Source: JAJNPS01 sp031378845
GTDB taxonomy: Bacteria > Pseudomonadota > Alphaproteobacteria > Rhodobacterales > Rhodobacteraceae
DNA: 64,000 nucleotides
Assembly (NCBI GenBank): GCA_031378845.1
Contig: JANNES010000020.1
Coordinates: 248,001-312,000 of the forward strand
Direction: 5' to 3'
Shown one piece after another: positions 34,857-43,688 of the stretch. Position 1 is the stretch's first letter, and every line of letters begins with the position of its first letter. The notes beneath the pieces were generated by a model. The model ran no database searches, was not told the DNA's origin, and saw only the letters and a program-made list of their open reading frames with translations. The position numbers and the translations under genes are program-made.

Positions 34857-35131
34857 CAGCCTCTGAATTGTCGATACATCCGCAGCGCCAACAGTGCCAA
34901 GCCCACCAAGATGGCGTTGGCCAGGATCCCGACGCCAATGTTGCGCGCCAAGCTCTCGGTGGTGGGCATGGCGGACGGAATGATCACAGCCACAAAGATC
35001 ACGCCGGCAAGCAGCGGCAGCATGGTGCCCGTCGTCGCCTGCGTGCGCGCGGTCGTGGCCACCAGCGCAATGATCAGCCCGATGCGAAAGACATCGGTCA
35101 GTTGCGATTCCAGAAGGTCGGTTATCGGCAT
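34856..35131 (-). CDS. small hypothetical membrane protein
   Basis: A 91-residue protein with about three hydrophobic segments (FRIGLIIALVATTA, MLPLLAGVIFVAVIIP, VGILANAILVGLALLALRM). The third of three consecutive ATG codons (35131) is best spaced from AAGGGG, giving MPITDLLESQLTDVFR. No family recognised, though the layout is common in small uncharacterised Rhodobacterales proteins. It sits just downstream of truA on the same strand and may be cotranscribed. Confidence 0.65.
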   Translation of the reverse strand: MPITDLLESQLTDVFRIGLIIALVATTARTQATTGTMLPLLAGVIFVAVIIPSAMPTTESLARNIGVGILANAILVGLALLALRMYRQFRG

Positions 35132-35180
35132 CATCATCCCCTTGTGAGCCTTGCAGACTTGCAGGCAACTTGCGCCGATA

Positions 35181-35957
35181 TCAAGCCTGTGCAAACAGAC
35201 CTTCGGCGTAGCGCACCGCGCTTAGCGTCAGCCCATCCGGCGGGCATACCGGCCCGCAGGCGGCGCGATCACGCAGCGCCAGAACCTCGGCCACGCGATC
35301 TGGGCTCCACGCCCCTGACCCCACACGCTCCAGCGTCCCGACGATGGAGCGGACCTGATTGTGCAAGAAACTTCGCGCGCGAAAATGCAGCTGGAACGCG
35401 TGCCCGCCCGGATAGTCGTGGGTTGTGATCGTGATCTCGTCCAGCGTCTTGACCGGACTTTGCGCTTGGCAGAACAGCGACCGGAAGGTGGTGAAGTCGT
35501 GCTTGCCGATCAGGTGCGCGGCCCCGGCCTGCATCGCCTGCGCATCCAGCGGTTTGACGATGTGCCAGGCATGACCGCGATCTTGGGTCAGCGGTGCGCG
35601 GCGGTTCACGATGCGAAAGGTGTATGACCGCTCCAGCGCCGAAAACCGCGCATGAAAGTCGTCGGCCACCCGCGCCACGGCCAGGATGGCGACAGGATCA
35701 GGCTTCAGATGCCAGTTGAGCGCGCCCAGAAGTTTGAACGCGTCCCAGTCTTGGACAAGGTCGCAATGCGCAACCTGCCCGGTCGCATGCACGCCCGCAT
35801 CGGTGCGCCCGGCGCCTTGCACGACGGGGCCGCCCGGCTGCAAGGCCGCCAGCGCCGCCTCGATCCGGGCCTGAACGGTCGGCTGATCCCCGGACTGGCG
35901 TTGCCAGCCGTTGAACGGACCCCCGTCATAGTCGATGAGCAATGCATAGCGCGGCAT
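35181..35957 (-). CDS. truA: tRNA pseudouridine(38-40) synthase TruA
   Basis: A 258-residue TruA. The catalytic Asp is D53 in GAGRTDAGVHATGQVAH. Other family marks are RYALLIDYDGGPFNGWQRQ at the N terminus and FHARFSALERSYTFRI and FLHNQVRSIVGTLERVG. It converts U38-U40 in the tRNA anticodon arm to pseudouridine. Its start overlaps the open frame of the divergent ycjX region, but ycjX itself begins at 36065. Confidence 0.95.
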   Translation of the reverse strand: MPRYALLIDYDGGPFNGWQRQSGDQPTVQARIEAALAALQPGGPVVQGAGRTDAGVHATGQVAHCDLVQDWDAFKLLGALNWHLKPDPVAILAVARVADDFHARFSALERSYTFRIVNRRAPLTQDRGHAWHIVKPLDAQAMQAGAAHLIGKHDFTTFRSLFCQAQSPVKTLDEITITTHDYPGGHAFQLHFRARSFLHNQVRSIVGTLERVGSGAWSPDRVAEVLALRDRAACGPVCPPDGLTLSAVRYAEGLFAQA

Positions 35958-36064
35958 GGGGGCGTCGGTTAGCGGTTTGGGCGGGCGCTGTCCATGGCAC
36001 CCGCACTTTCCCCCTACCGGCCGGGAGCCGTGGTTCCTATGTTACCGGCAAAAGGGGACAGCTT

Positions 36065-37480
36065 TTGGTCATCGGACGTCTGACAGACAGCATCGCGCGC
36101 GGGGTCGAAAATGCCGTCGCTTCGGTGTCGCAATCGATGTTCGAGCCGGTCATCCGTTTGGGGGTCACGGGCCTTGCGCGGTCGGGCAAGACCGTGTTCA
36201 TCACCAGCTTGGTGGCGAACCTTCTGGACCGGGGCCGGATGCTGCAGCTGACCGCAGAGACGCAAGGCCGGATCAACGCGGTGGTGCTGCAACCCCAGCC
36301 CGACATGACGGTGCCGCGCTTTGACTTTGAGGCGCATCTGGCCGCGCTGACGGGGGATGACCCGCGATGGCCCACCTCGACCCGCAGCATATCGGAGCTG
36401 CGCCTGTCGTTTCGGGTGCGGCCCTCAGGGCTGCTGGCTGCGTTTTCCGGTCCGCGCATGGTGCATGTCGACATCGTCGACTACCCAGGTGAATGGCTTT
36501 TGGATCTGGGGCTGATGGCACTGGACTATGGCCAATGGTCCGAACGTGTGCTGAGCCGGATCGCCAAGCGGCCCGAGGCGGCGGGGTTCCTGGCTCTGGC
36601 GCGGGCCGAAGACGGATCACTGCGCCATGACGAGGGTCGCGCGCGGGCATTGGCTGACACCTACACGGCCTATCTCGCCGCCGCGAGGGATGCGGGCTAT
36701 TCGGATGGTGCGCCGGGCCGGTTCTTGCTGCCGGGGGATCTGGCGGGGTCGCCGGTCCTGAGCTTTGCGCCCGTGCCAATGCCGGCCACGACCGCGCGTG
36801 GCAGCCTGTGGCGCGAGATGCAGCGGCGGTATGATGGTTACAAGCGCCAGGTCGTGGAGCCGTTTTTCCGCAACCACTTTGCCAGGATCGACCGCCAGAT
36901 CGTGCTGGTCGACGTGCTCGGGGCGATCCATTGGGGTCCGCAAGCGGTGGAAGAGACGCGCGCCGCGATGGCCGATGTCCTGACCGCGTTCCGTCCCGGT
37001 GCCAATGGCTGGCTGTCGCGCATCCTCGGCACGCATCGGGTGGAGCGGATCCTTTTTGCCGCGACAAAGGCAGACCATCTGCACCACAGTCAACACCCGC
37101 GCCTGTCCGCCCTGATGCAGGGCTTGCTGCGCGAGGCAATCTCGCGTGCCGATTTTTCGGGGGCACGGACCATGGCGATGTCGATGGCCGCGCTGCGGAC
37201 CACCGTCGAGCAGGACGTCACGCGCGACGGTGTCACGCTGCGCGCCGTCCGGGGGCAGTTGCTCTCGACCGGCAAGCAGGTGGCACTGTTCCCCGGCGAA
37301 TTGCCCGAGGATCCGGGGCGCATTTTGGCCGCCGCACGGGATGGTGCAGAAAAATGGCTTGATGCCGATTACACCGTGATGGACTTCGCGCCCGCAAGGT
37401 TGCGCTTGCGCCCCGGTGAAGGGCCGCCCCATATCCGGCTGGACCGCGCGGCGGAGTTTTTGATCGGGGATCGGCTATGA
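36065..37480 (+). CDS. ycjX: YcjX family GTP-binding protein
   Basis: A 471-residue YcjX-like P-loop protein. With a TTG start at 36065, supported by GGGGACAG upstream, the product begins MVIGRLTDSIARG. The Walker A motif is GLARSGKT (36-43), and VHVDIVDYPGEWLLDL holds the switch/Walker B Asp. The length equals typical YcjX (about 465). The frame extends upstream to 35942 but would overlap truA. YcjX and YcjF are widespread stress-related partners of unknown role. ycjF follows 25 bases downstream. Confidence 0.88.
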   Translation: MVIGRLTDSIARGVENAVASVSQSMFEPVIRLGVTGLARSGKTVFITSLVANLLDRGRMLQLTAETQGRINAVVLQPQPDMTVPRFDFEAHLAALTGDDPRWPTSTRSISELRLSFRVRPSGLLAAFSGPRMVHVDIVDYPGEWLLDLGLMALDYGQWSERVLSRIAKRPEAAGFLALARAEDGSLRHDEGRARALADTYTAYLAAARDAGYSDGAPGRFLLPGDLAGSPVLSFAPVPMPATTARGSLWREMQRRYDGYKRQVVEPFFRNHFARIDRQIVLVDVLGAIHWGPQAVEETRAAMADVLTAFRPGANGWLSRILGTHRVERILFAATKADHLHHSQHPRLSALMQGLLREAISRADFSGARTMAMSMAALRTTVEQDVTRDGVTLRAVRGQLLSTGKQVALFPGELPEDPGRILAAARDGAEKWLDADYTVMDFAPARLRLRPGEGPPHIRLDRAAEFLIGDRL

Positions 37481-37505
37481 CCGGCCACCTCGCGAAAGGA
37501 CCGCG

Positions 37506-38528
37506 ATGACCGAAGAGATCAAGCGCCCCCCCCGGCCCTTGCTGGTGGAGATGGACGACAGCGACCTGGCCGATCCGGGTCTGGCCGCACATGTGCCCGA
37601 TGAACTGCCTCACGGGCGGGCCATGCAGACGGCGGGAAGACTGCTGACCGCGCCGTCCTCGCCCTTTGCAAGGTTCGCACGCTGGGTCTTTGGCAGCCTG
37701 TTCGCGCTGGTCCTGTCGACGGCGATCTATGACTATGTCACGGGTCTTTTCAGCCAGAATACGGTGCTGGGCTGGGTGGCATTCGTGTTGACGGGGCTGG
37801 CGGCGGCAGTCCTCGCGGTGATGGCCGTCCGCGAGATCGCCGCCTATTCGCGGCTGCGGCGGCTCGACACCCTGCGGGCTGCGGCGACGCTTGCCCGTGA
37901 TACCGCCGACTTGCCCGGCGCACGCAAGGTCGCCGATCACCTGACAGCGCTTTACGCCGCGCGGTCAGAGACAGCTTGGGGCAGGGCGCGGCTGGCCGAA
38001 CAGGGCAGCGACACGTTCGATGCCGATGCCCTGTTGAACCTGTGCGAGCGGGAACTCCTGGCCCCGCTTGACCGCGCGGCACTGGTCGAGGTCGAGGCGG
38101 CGGCCCGGCAGGTCGCGATGGTCACGGCGCTGGTGCCGCTCGCCTTGGCCGATGTGGCGACCGCCCTTTACGCCAACCTGCGCATGACTCGCCGGCTGTC
38201 AGAAATTTATGGCGGTCGGTCGGGGTCGCTGGGCACGTTGCGGTTGATGCGCCGGGTCTTTGGCGCGGTGCTGGGCGCGGGCGCGCTTGCGCTGACCGAT
38301 GACCTTTTGGGGTCGGTCGCGGGTGGCGGTGTGTTGTCGAAATTGTCGCGCCGCTTTGGCGAAGGGGTGGTCAATGCCGGGCTGACCGTGCGGGTCGGCA
38401 TCGCGGCGATGGAGGTTTGCCGCCCGATGGCCTTTGTGGCCGAGGACCGCCCGAAGGTCACGGCGGTCGTGTCGCGGGCGATCGGCGGGTTGGTGCCGCG
38501 CGGCACCGCTGCTCGCGACCACGCGTAA
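37506..38528 (+). CDS. ycjF: YcjF family membrane protein (TIGR01620, DUF697)
   Basis: A 340-residue protein. Two hydrophobic helices lie near residues 60-110 (WVFGSLFALVLSTAIYDYV and VLGWVAFVLTGLAAAVLAVM). The DUF697 region follows (VTALVPLALADVATALYANLRMTRRLSEIYGG, then LRLMRRVFGAVLGAGALALTDDLL). Paired with ycjX as in many proteobacteria, presumably as membrane anchor or partner. Function unknown. Confidence 0.9.
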   Translation: MTEEIKRPPRPLLVEMDDSDLADPGLAAHVPDELPHGRAMQTAGRLLTAPSSPFARFARWVFGSLFALVLSTAIYDYVTGLFSQNTVLGWVAFVLTGLAAAVLAVMAVREIAAYSRLRRLDTLRAAATLARDTADLPGARKVADHLTALYAARSETAWGRARLAEQGSDTFDADALLNLCERELLAPLDRAALVEVEAAARQVAMVTALVPLALADVATALYANLRMTRRLSEIYGGRSGSLGTLRLMRRVFGAVLGAGALALTDDLLGSVAGGGVLSKLSRRFGEGVVNAGLTVRVGIAAMEVCRPMAFVAEDRPKVTAVVSRAIGGLVPRGTAARDHA

Positions 38529-38534
38529 AGCGCG

Positions 38535-39617
38535 CTACGGTGGGGGTGCCGACCAGTTCAGCCAGCGGCCATGAAAATCAACGCGGCCAAGGGCGATGGC
38601 TTGCCCGCCCGGCCAAAGCGTTAGTGCCAGTGCGGCCCCCTCATTGGCCGATGCGCCATCTACCTCCATCGACAGATGCGCAAGCGGCGCGTCCGGTGTC
38701 GCGCGCAGCCCCGCCTCTTGCAGCAGTGCCAGCGCAAGGTGTTGCTTGGGCTTTGAAAAATACTGCCACGAGACGGTGTGAAAGACCACATGAACCGCCC
38801 CAGGCAACTGGTGCTGCAAGCGGTCAGCGAGCCAGTCAACCGCATCACCCTTTGTCACTTTTGGGTGGTGGGCGGCTGCCAGATCAAGGGCGTGAGCCAT
38901 GCGGTGCAAGCGATCAGGCTGGTCCGCCCAGATATAGGCCAAAAGGCGGAGCCGGTCTGCCACCGGGTGGAGTGGGTTCAGATCGACACCGGCGCGAGAT
39001 TGGATCACCGGCGGTGCGAGAGGCGGCAACGGCCCTCGCCAATCCGGCGTCAGGGTGAGGGCGGCGTCGCTGGGGCCGAAGATCTGGCCGTTGGCGCAAA
39101 GGGCATAGTGATCCCAGAGCAGATTCAACCCCGCGCTCGAGCCGAGTTCTGATAGCACCAGCGGCAGGCCATAGCGCGCCGTCAGCCAGTGCCCGGCGGC
39201 GATCAAAGGCGCTGAACGGCGGACTTCGTTGGTCTGCGGGGCGCTGTCAAGCCAGCGCAAAAGGAACGCTTCGTTCCGGGACAGTGCGGCCAACACCGCA
39301 GCGGTCAAGGCAGTTGCCTCGACATCAGGCATGGTCGTGTCACGTGCGGGCCGTCCCGCCCCGGCGGATGCATAGGCGGTGGCAAGTTCGGGGTCTTGCC
39401 CGGCCAATACCAGCGCATGCAGTCCCCCCGCAAGGCGCAGCGGCAGGGCATCGGCCATGCCGGTCACGTCGCCGTCCCAATGCAGGACCTTTGTCCCGAC
39501 AGCAGAATTTTCAGACAGGCCGTCAGCAACACCGAACAACAAGCTTTCCATGAAGGGTGAGCCCATCTTGCCGCAAGAGGCCGCCATCGCATCAAACGCA
39601 TAACGAACCGCGCTCAT
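38535..39617 (-). CDS. DUF2332 domain-containing protein
   Basis: A 360-residue DUF2332 protein. Family marks are SPFMESLLFGVADGL near the N terminus, RNEAFLLRWLDSAPQTNEVRRSAPLIA, and LSELGSSAGLNLLWDHY. The fold is probably methyltransferase-like (the ELGSSAGLN segment resembles a SAM-binding loop), which is my inference. It overlaps the upstream pth by four bases, so the two are translationally coupled. Converges on ycjF with six bases between the stops. Confidence 0.87.
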   Translation of the reverse strand: MSAVRYAFDAMAASCGKMGSPFMESLLFGVADGLSENSAVGTKVLHWDGDVTGMADALPLRLAGGLHALVLAGQDPELATAYASAGAGRPARDTTMPDVEATALTAAVLAALSRNEAFLLRWLDSAPQTNEVRRSAPLIAAGHWLTARYGLPLVLSELGSSAGLNLLWDHYALCANGQIFGPSDAALTLTPDWRGPLPPLAPPVIQSRAGVDLNPLHPVADRLRLLAYIWADQPDRLHRMAHALDLAAAHHPKVTKGDAVDWLADRLQHQLPGAVHVVFHTVSWQYFSKPKQHLALALLQEAGLRATPDAPLAHLSMEVDGASANEGAALALTLWPGGQAIALGRVDFHGRWLNWSAPPP

Positions 39618-40309
39618 CTGAACCGATCCAGCAGCCGCTGCATCGCGCTGCGGGTGTCTTCTGCCGCGGCGGCCGTGACATCCTGTGTTTCGGCAGGCGC
39701 CTTGGGGGCCGCGCGCTTGTCTGCGGCCGAAGGGCGCGCCGGAGCCGTCCTGAGGGCGACCGTGTTCAAGAACCGCGCGGCATCGCCTTCGGCGAGTGCA
39801 GGTGCCGCGTCGGAGATCCCGCGCAAGAGGTCCTCCAGCCAGTCGCGATCCGTACTGGCAAAGTCATGCAAGACATATCCCGCCACCGCATCCTTGTGAC
39901 CGGGATGCCCGATGCCAAGCCGCACGCGGGCGTAAACGTCGGTGCCCAGATGCTGATGCATCGACCGCAAGCCATTGTGCCCGGCATGCCCGCCCTCTGC
40001 CTTGAAGCGCAGCTTGCCGGGCGCAAGGTCCAGTTCATCATGCAAGACAACGATGTCGGCAGGCGTCAGTTTGTAAAAACCCATTGCCGCGCGCACCGAT
40101 TGGCCGGACAGGTTCATGAACGTCTCGGGCTTGATCAACAGAACCTTTTCAGCCCCCAGCCGCCCTTCGGCGATCAGACCCTGATGCGCACGTCGCCAAT
40201 GCGAAAACGCATGCTCCGCGGCGATCCGGTCTACCGCCATGAAGCCGATATTATGCCGATTGCCGGCGTATTTTGCGCCCGGGTTGCCCAGACCGACAAA
40301 CAGCTTCAT
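39614..40309 (-). CDS. pth: peptidyl-tRNA hydrolase
   Basis: A 231-residue Pth that recycles peptidyl-tRNA released from stalled ribosomes. Expected catalytic and binding residues are present: Asn9 in GLGNPG, His19 in NRHNIGF, Asp91 in VLHDELDL, Asn112 in GHNGLRS. The last 45 residues are an Ala/Lys-rich extension beyond the usual end at about 190. Start at 40309 gives MKLFVGLGNPG. It lies downstream of rplY, as is common in bacteria, with a terminator between. Confidence 0.95.
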   Translation of the reverse strand: MKLFVGLGNPGAKYAGNRHNIGFMAVDRIAAEHAFSHWRRAHQGLIAEGRLGAEKVLLIKPETFMNLSGQSVRAAMGFYKLTPADIVVLHDELDLAPGKLRFKAEGGHAGHNGLRSMHQHLGTDVYARVRLGIGHPGHKDAVAGYVLHDFASTDRDWLEDLLRGISDAAPALAEGDAARFLNTVALRTAPARPSAADKRAAPKAPAETQDVTAAAAEDTRSAMQRLLDRFR

Positions 40310-40383
40310 GGCCGAGCCCCCCACGAGCTTTTATCGTCTTACATAGCGGCGCGCAGGCAAGGGATCAACGTAAACCCGCGCGC

Positions 40384-40414
40384 ACAAACAAAGACGGGGG
40401 GCCGTAGCCCCCCG
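40384..40414 (-). terminator. rho-independent terminator of rplY (minus strand)
   Basis: CGGGGGGC at 40395-40402 pairs with GCCCCCCG at 40407-40414 around CGTA. Read on the minus strand, the stem is followed by TCTTTGTTTG. Confidence 0.75.
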
Positions 40415-40440
40415 CTTGGTCGCCTTCGGTGATATCCGCC

Positions 40441-41055
40441 TCAGGCTTCGGCGACCGCTTCGGCGTCGGCTTCGGCTGAGGCCAGTCCAGCGGGGGCGGC
40501 GACGTTCGCCACCACAAAGTTCCGCGTGATCGTGGGGCGGGCCCCTTCGGGCAGAACCACATCGCTGATATGGATCACATCGCCGATCTGCGTGCCGGCG
40601 AGGTCCACCGTCACACTTTCGGGGATGTCGCCAGCCATCACTTCAAGTTCCACTTCCGCGCGCACGATGGTCAGCGTGCCGCCGCGCTTGAGACCCGGGC
40701 TTGCCTCGTGATTGATGAAATCAACGTGGATGAACAGGTTGATCCGGCTTTCGTCATGGATGCGCATGAAATCGACATGCGTGGGTGAATCCTTGACCAC
40801 GTCGCGCTGCACGGCGCGGCAAATGACGTGTTCGTCGGGACGCCCCTCGACCTTGAGGTTCCACAGCGTCGACAGGAACCGCCCCGCCTTGAGCCGTTTC
40901 AGCAAGTAGTTGTAATGCAGGTTGATCGGCGTCGGGGTTTGCCCGTCGCCATAGATGATGCCGGGTACGAGCCCATCGCGACGGGCTTGACGGGCGGCCC
41001 CCTTGCCTGTCCCCGTCCGTACCTCGGCTGTAAGATCTGCGATCTCGCGTGCCAT
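40441..41055 (-). CDS. rplY: 50S ribosomal protein L25/general stress protein Ctc
   Basis: A 204-residue long-form L25 (Ctc). The N-terminal 5S-rRNA-binding half reads LTAEVRTGTGKGAARQARRDGLVPGIIYG; the TL5-like C-terminal domain has VELEVMAGDIPESVTVDLAG and GDVIHISDVVLPEG. The tail is Ala/Glu-rich. Start at 41055 gives MAREIADL, the usual N terminus; the longer frame upstream is spurious. Next to pth as in many genomes. Confidence 0.95.
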   Translation of the reverse strand: MAREIADLTAEVRTGTGKGAARQARRDGLVPGIIYGDGQTPTPINLHYNYLLKRLKAGRFLSTLWNLKVEGRPDEHVICRAVQRDVVKDSPTHVDFMRIHDESRINLFIHVDFINHEASPGLKRGGTLTIVRAEVELEVMAGDIPESVTVDLAGTQIGDVIHISDVVLPEGARPTITRNFVVANVAAPAGLASAEADAEAVAEA

Positions 41056-41244
41056 GGTTCTCTCCTGATAAGTCCGCCGCCCTCCAAGGGTGTGCGACGC
41101 GACCGTGGGCCTATAGCGGGGAATCGGCGGCAGGGGAAGGGCGAAGTTGCGCCGACCATGTTGAATTGCGCGGGCCGTCTTGCCGCCGTCTTGCCGTTCC
41201 CGCGCACCCGGTCTAGCTAGCGCAGGACCCCGACCGGAGCCGTC

Positions 41245-42384
41245 ATGCGCGTGCTGTCCACCCTTGTCCTTGCCCGGCCCGCTTTGGCGGCGTTTGCGGC
41301 GATGGGCGTGGGCTGGGGCAGCTTTGCCGCCGTGCTGCCGGACCTCATGACGATGCTGGCGGTGAACGAGGGCGAACTGGGTCGCCTGATGTTCATGGCC
41401 CCGATCGCAGGCGTGCTGGCGATGCTGGCCGCACCAAAGCTGGGTGCCGCGTTCGGAAAGTTCGCCTTGCCGGTCGCCAGCGTATCGATGGCGCTGGCCT
41501 TTGTGCTGCCGGGGCAGGCGGCGTCGGTCTGGCTGTTTCCGCTGGCGCTGATGGCCTGCGGTGCGGCAACAGGGCTGACGGATGTGCTGATGAATGCCCG
41601 CGTCACCACGATGGAACATGCCCGCGGCATGCCGTTGATGAACCTGTGTCATGCAGCCTATTCGTTCGGTTATGCCGGGGGCGCGGTGATGACGGGGGTG
41701 CTGCGGCAGAACGGCTGGCCACCGGGTGCAGTGTCGGCGATCATGGCGGGCGCGGTGCTGGTGTGCGCCGTGATGACGATTGAACGCGACGGCACCATCG
41801 AAGGCCTGCGCGCACCAAAGGACAAGTCGCTGGCGGCGCTGGGCTGGGTACCGGTCATCGGCGGCGGCATCGTGCTGATTTCATTCCTGACCGAAAACGC
41901 TGCCGAAAACTGGTCGGCCCTGCATATCGAGCAGACACTGGGGGGATCACCCGTATTGGGCTCGTTGGGTCCTGCGGCGATGGCGGTGACGATGGGCGTG
42001 GCAAGGCTGATCGGGCAGGGCATGGCGCATCGGGTGCCTGCCGGAATACTGCTGGGCGGAGGGGCGGTGGTTTCGGCCATCGGGGCGTTGATTGCGGCGG
42101 GGGCGATCAGCCCGGCGATGGCCTATGCCGGGTTCATCATCATGGGGATCGGGTCCGCCCTGATCGCGCCGACGGCGTTTTCGCTGGTGGGGACATTGTC
42201 CGCCCCCGAGGCGCGAGCGCGTGCGGTCGCACGGGCAACCTTGCTGGGCTATTTCGGCTATTTCTTCGGACCGCCAATCCTGGGCTTCATCGCAGGCGCG
42301 TTCGGCCTGCGGATGGCGTTCGTCTTTGCCGCCGGGATGCTGATGTTGGTCCCCGTGCTGGCGCGAGTGCTGCTTCGGCGCTAG
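41245..42384 (+). CDS. MFS transporter
   Basis: A 379-residue permease with about twelve hydrophobic segments, beginning RPALAAFAAMGVGWGSFAAVLPDL. Marks of the group are ALMACGAATGLTDVLMNARV and NLCHAAYSFGYAGGAV, resembling sugar/fucose-permease-like short MFS proteins. Substrate unknown. Its stop codon overlaps the stop of lldD on the opposite strand (42381-42384). Confidence 0.88.
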   Translation: MRVLSTLVLARPALAAFAAMGVGWGSFAAVLPDLMTMLAVNEGELGRLMFMAPIAGVLAMLAAPKLGAAFGKFALPVASVSMALAFVLPGQAASVWLFPLALMACGAATGLTDVLMNARVTTMEHARGMPLMNLCHAAYSFGYAGGAVMTGVLRQNGWPPGAVSAIMAGAVLVCAVMTIERDGTIEGLRAPKDKSLAALGWVPVIGGGIVLISFLTENAAENWSALHIEQTLGGSPVLGSLGPAAMAVTMGVARLIGQGMAHRVPAGILLGGGAVVSAIGALIAAGAISPAMAYAGFIIMGIGSALIAPTAFSLVGTLSAPEARARAVARATLLGYFGYFFGPPILGFIAGAFGLRMAFVFAAGMLMLVPVLARVLLRR

Positions 42385-43550
42385 TTGCTGGCCCAGCGAC
42401 CCTCAAAGTCTTCGGGCACCAGCAGGTTGTGGCGGCCAAGGTCCGCAACACTGCGCTCCCCACATAGCGCCATCGTGATGTCGAGTTCCTTTTGCAGGAC
42501 CTCCAGTGCCTTGGTCACGCCCGCCTCGCCCAACGCACCTAGCCCGTAGATATAGCTGCGACCGATCATCGTGGCATGCGCGCCCATCGCCTTGGCCTTC
42601 AGGATGTCCTGCCCGGTACGGATGCCGCCGTCGATCCAGACCTCGGTCCGGTCGCCCACGGCGCGAACGATCTGCGGCAGCATCCGGATCGAGGACAAAG
42701 CCCCGTCCAGTTGCCGCCCGCCATGGTTCGACACGATGATCGCATCCGCCCCGGCATCAGCGGCCATGCGGGCGTCATCGGGATCGAGGATGCCCTTCAG
42801 GATGAATTTGCCACCCCATTGGTCGCGGATGCGGGTGACCTTGGACCAGTCGAGTTTCGGGTCGAACTGTTCATTGGCCCAGGCGGCCAGGTTCGACAGG
42901 TCCTTCACGCCCTTCACATGCCCGACGACGTTGCGAAAGCTGCGGCGCGGAGTCTGTAGCATCCCCAGAGACCAACCCGGCTTGGTCGCCATGTTGATCA
43001 GATTGGGCAGCGTCAGCTTCGGTGGGCTGGTCAGGCCGTTCTTCAGGTCCTTGTGCCGTTGCCCCAGGATTTGCAAATCCAGCGTCACGACCAGTGCCGA
43101 GCACTTCGCCGCCCGCGCGCGTTCGATGATCGCGTCGACGAAATCCTCGTCGCGCATCACGTAGATTTGGAACCAGAATGGCGTTGGGCTGGCGGCGGCG
43201 ACATCCTCGATGGAGCAGATCGACATCGTGGACAGGGTATAGGGCACGCCAAATTTTGCTGCCGCCCGCGCGGCCTTGATCTCGCCGTCCGGGCATTGCA
43301 TCCCGGTTGACCCGACCGGCGACAGACCCACCGGCATCGTGACCGGCTGGCCGATCATGGAGGAGGAAAGGACACGCCCCGACAGGTCCCGCGCCACCCG
43401 CTGACGCAGCCTGATCTGGGCGAAGTCCGAGGAGTTGTCGCGAAAGGTCTGTTCGGTATAGCTGCCGCTTTCGCAATAGTCGAAGAACATGCGGGGCACG
43501 CGGCGCGCATGCAGGCGGCGAAGATCTTCGATGCAGGTGATGACGGGCAT
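42381..43550 (-). CDS. lldD: FMN-dependent alpha-hydroxy acid dehydrogenase (L-lactate dehydrogenase type)
   Basis: A 389-residue TIM-barrel flavoenzyme. The active-site motif SNHGGRQLDG contains the catalytic His and Arg. Other marks are PRMFFDYCESGSYTEQTFR at the N terminus, VGSTGMQCPDGEIKAARAA, and WIDGGIRTGQDILKAKAMGA for FMN phosphate. LldD oxidises L-lactate to pyruvate at the membrane; glycolate or mandelate oxidases share the fold, so lactate is the best but not the only reading. Divergent from the nitroreductase-like gene. Confidence 0.9.
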   Translation of the reverse strand: MPVITCIEDLRRLHARRVPRMFFDYCESGSYTEQTFRDNSSDFAQIRLRQRVARDLSGRVLSSSMIGQPVTMPVGLSPVGSTGMQCPDGEIKAARAAAKFGVPYTLSTMSICSIEDVAAASPTPFWFQIYVMRDEDFVDAIIERARAAKCSALVVTLDLQILGQRHKDLKNGLTSPPKLTLPNLINMATKPGWSLGMLQTPRRSFRNVVGHVKGVKDLSNLAAWANEQFDPKLDWSKVTRIRDQWGGKFILKGILDPDDARMAADAGADAIIVSNHGGRQLDGALSSIRMLPQIVRAVGDRTEVWIDGGIRTGQDILKAKAMGAHATMIGRSYIYGLGALGEAGVTKALEVLQKELDITMALCGERSVADLGRHNLLVPEDFEGRWASN

Positions 43551-43647
43551 GTGCGCGGTCCTTGCGGCCTGATTGGTTACCTTTAGTTACCAATCTAGCA
43601 GTTTGCGGGCAATCCCTAAGGTAGGGACGTCTGGGAATCACTTGCAA

Positions 43648-43687
43648 ATAATACGACATCGAACTATCAAGTGCGATATCGTATTAT
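43648..43687. promoter_or_regulatory. inverted repeat immediately before the nitroreductase-like start, candidate MarR operator
   Basis: ATAATACGACATCG at 43648-43661 and CGATATCGTATTAT at 43674-43687 match as inverted arms at 13 of 14 positions, with a 12-base spacer. The right arm ends one base before the ATG at 43689. A bound dimer would cover the start region. The MarR gene of the same operon is the natural candidate. Confidence 0.6.
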
Positions 43688-43688
43688 A

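Noticed and set aside
33403..34938. 511-residue minus-strand frame opposite the MFS gene
   Set aside because: Shadow caused by the Ala-rich GC-rich insertion; no recognisable motif.
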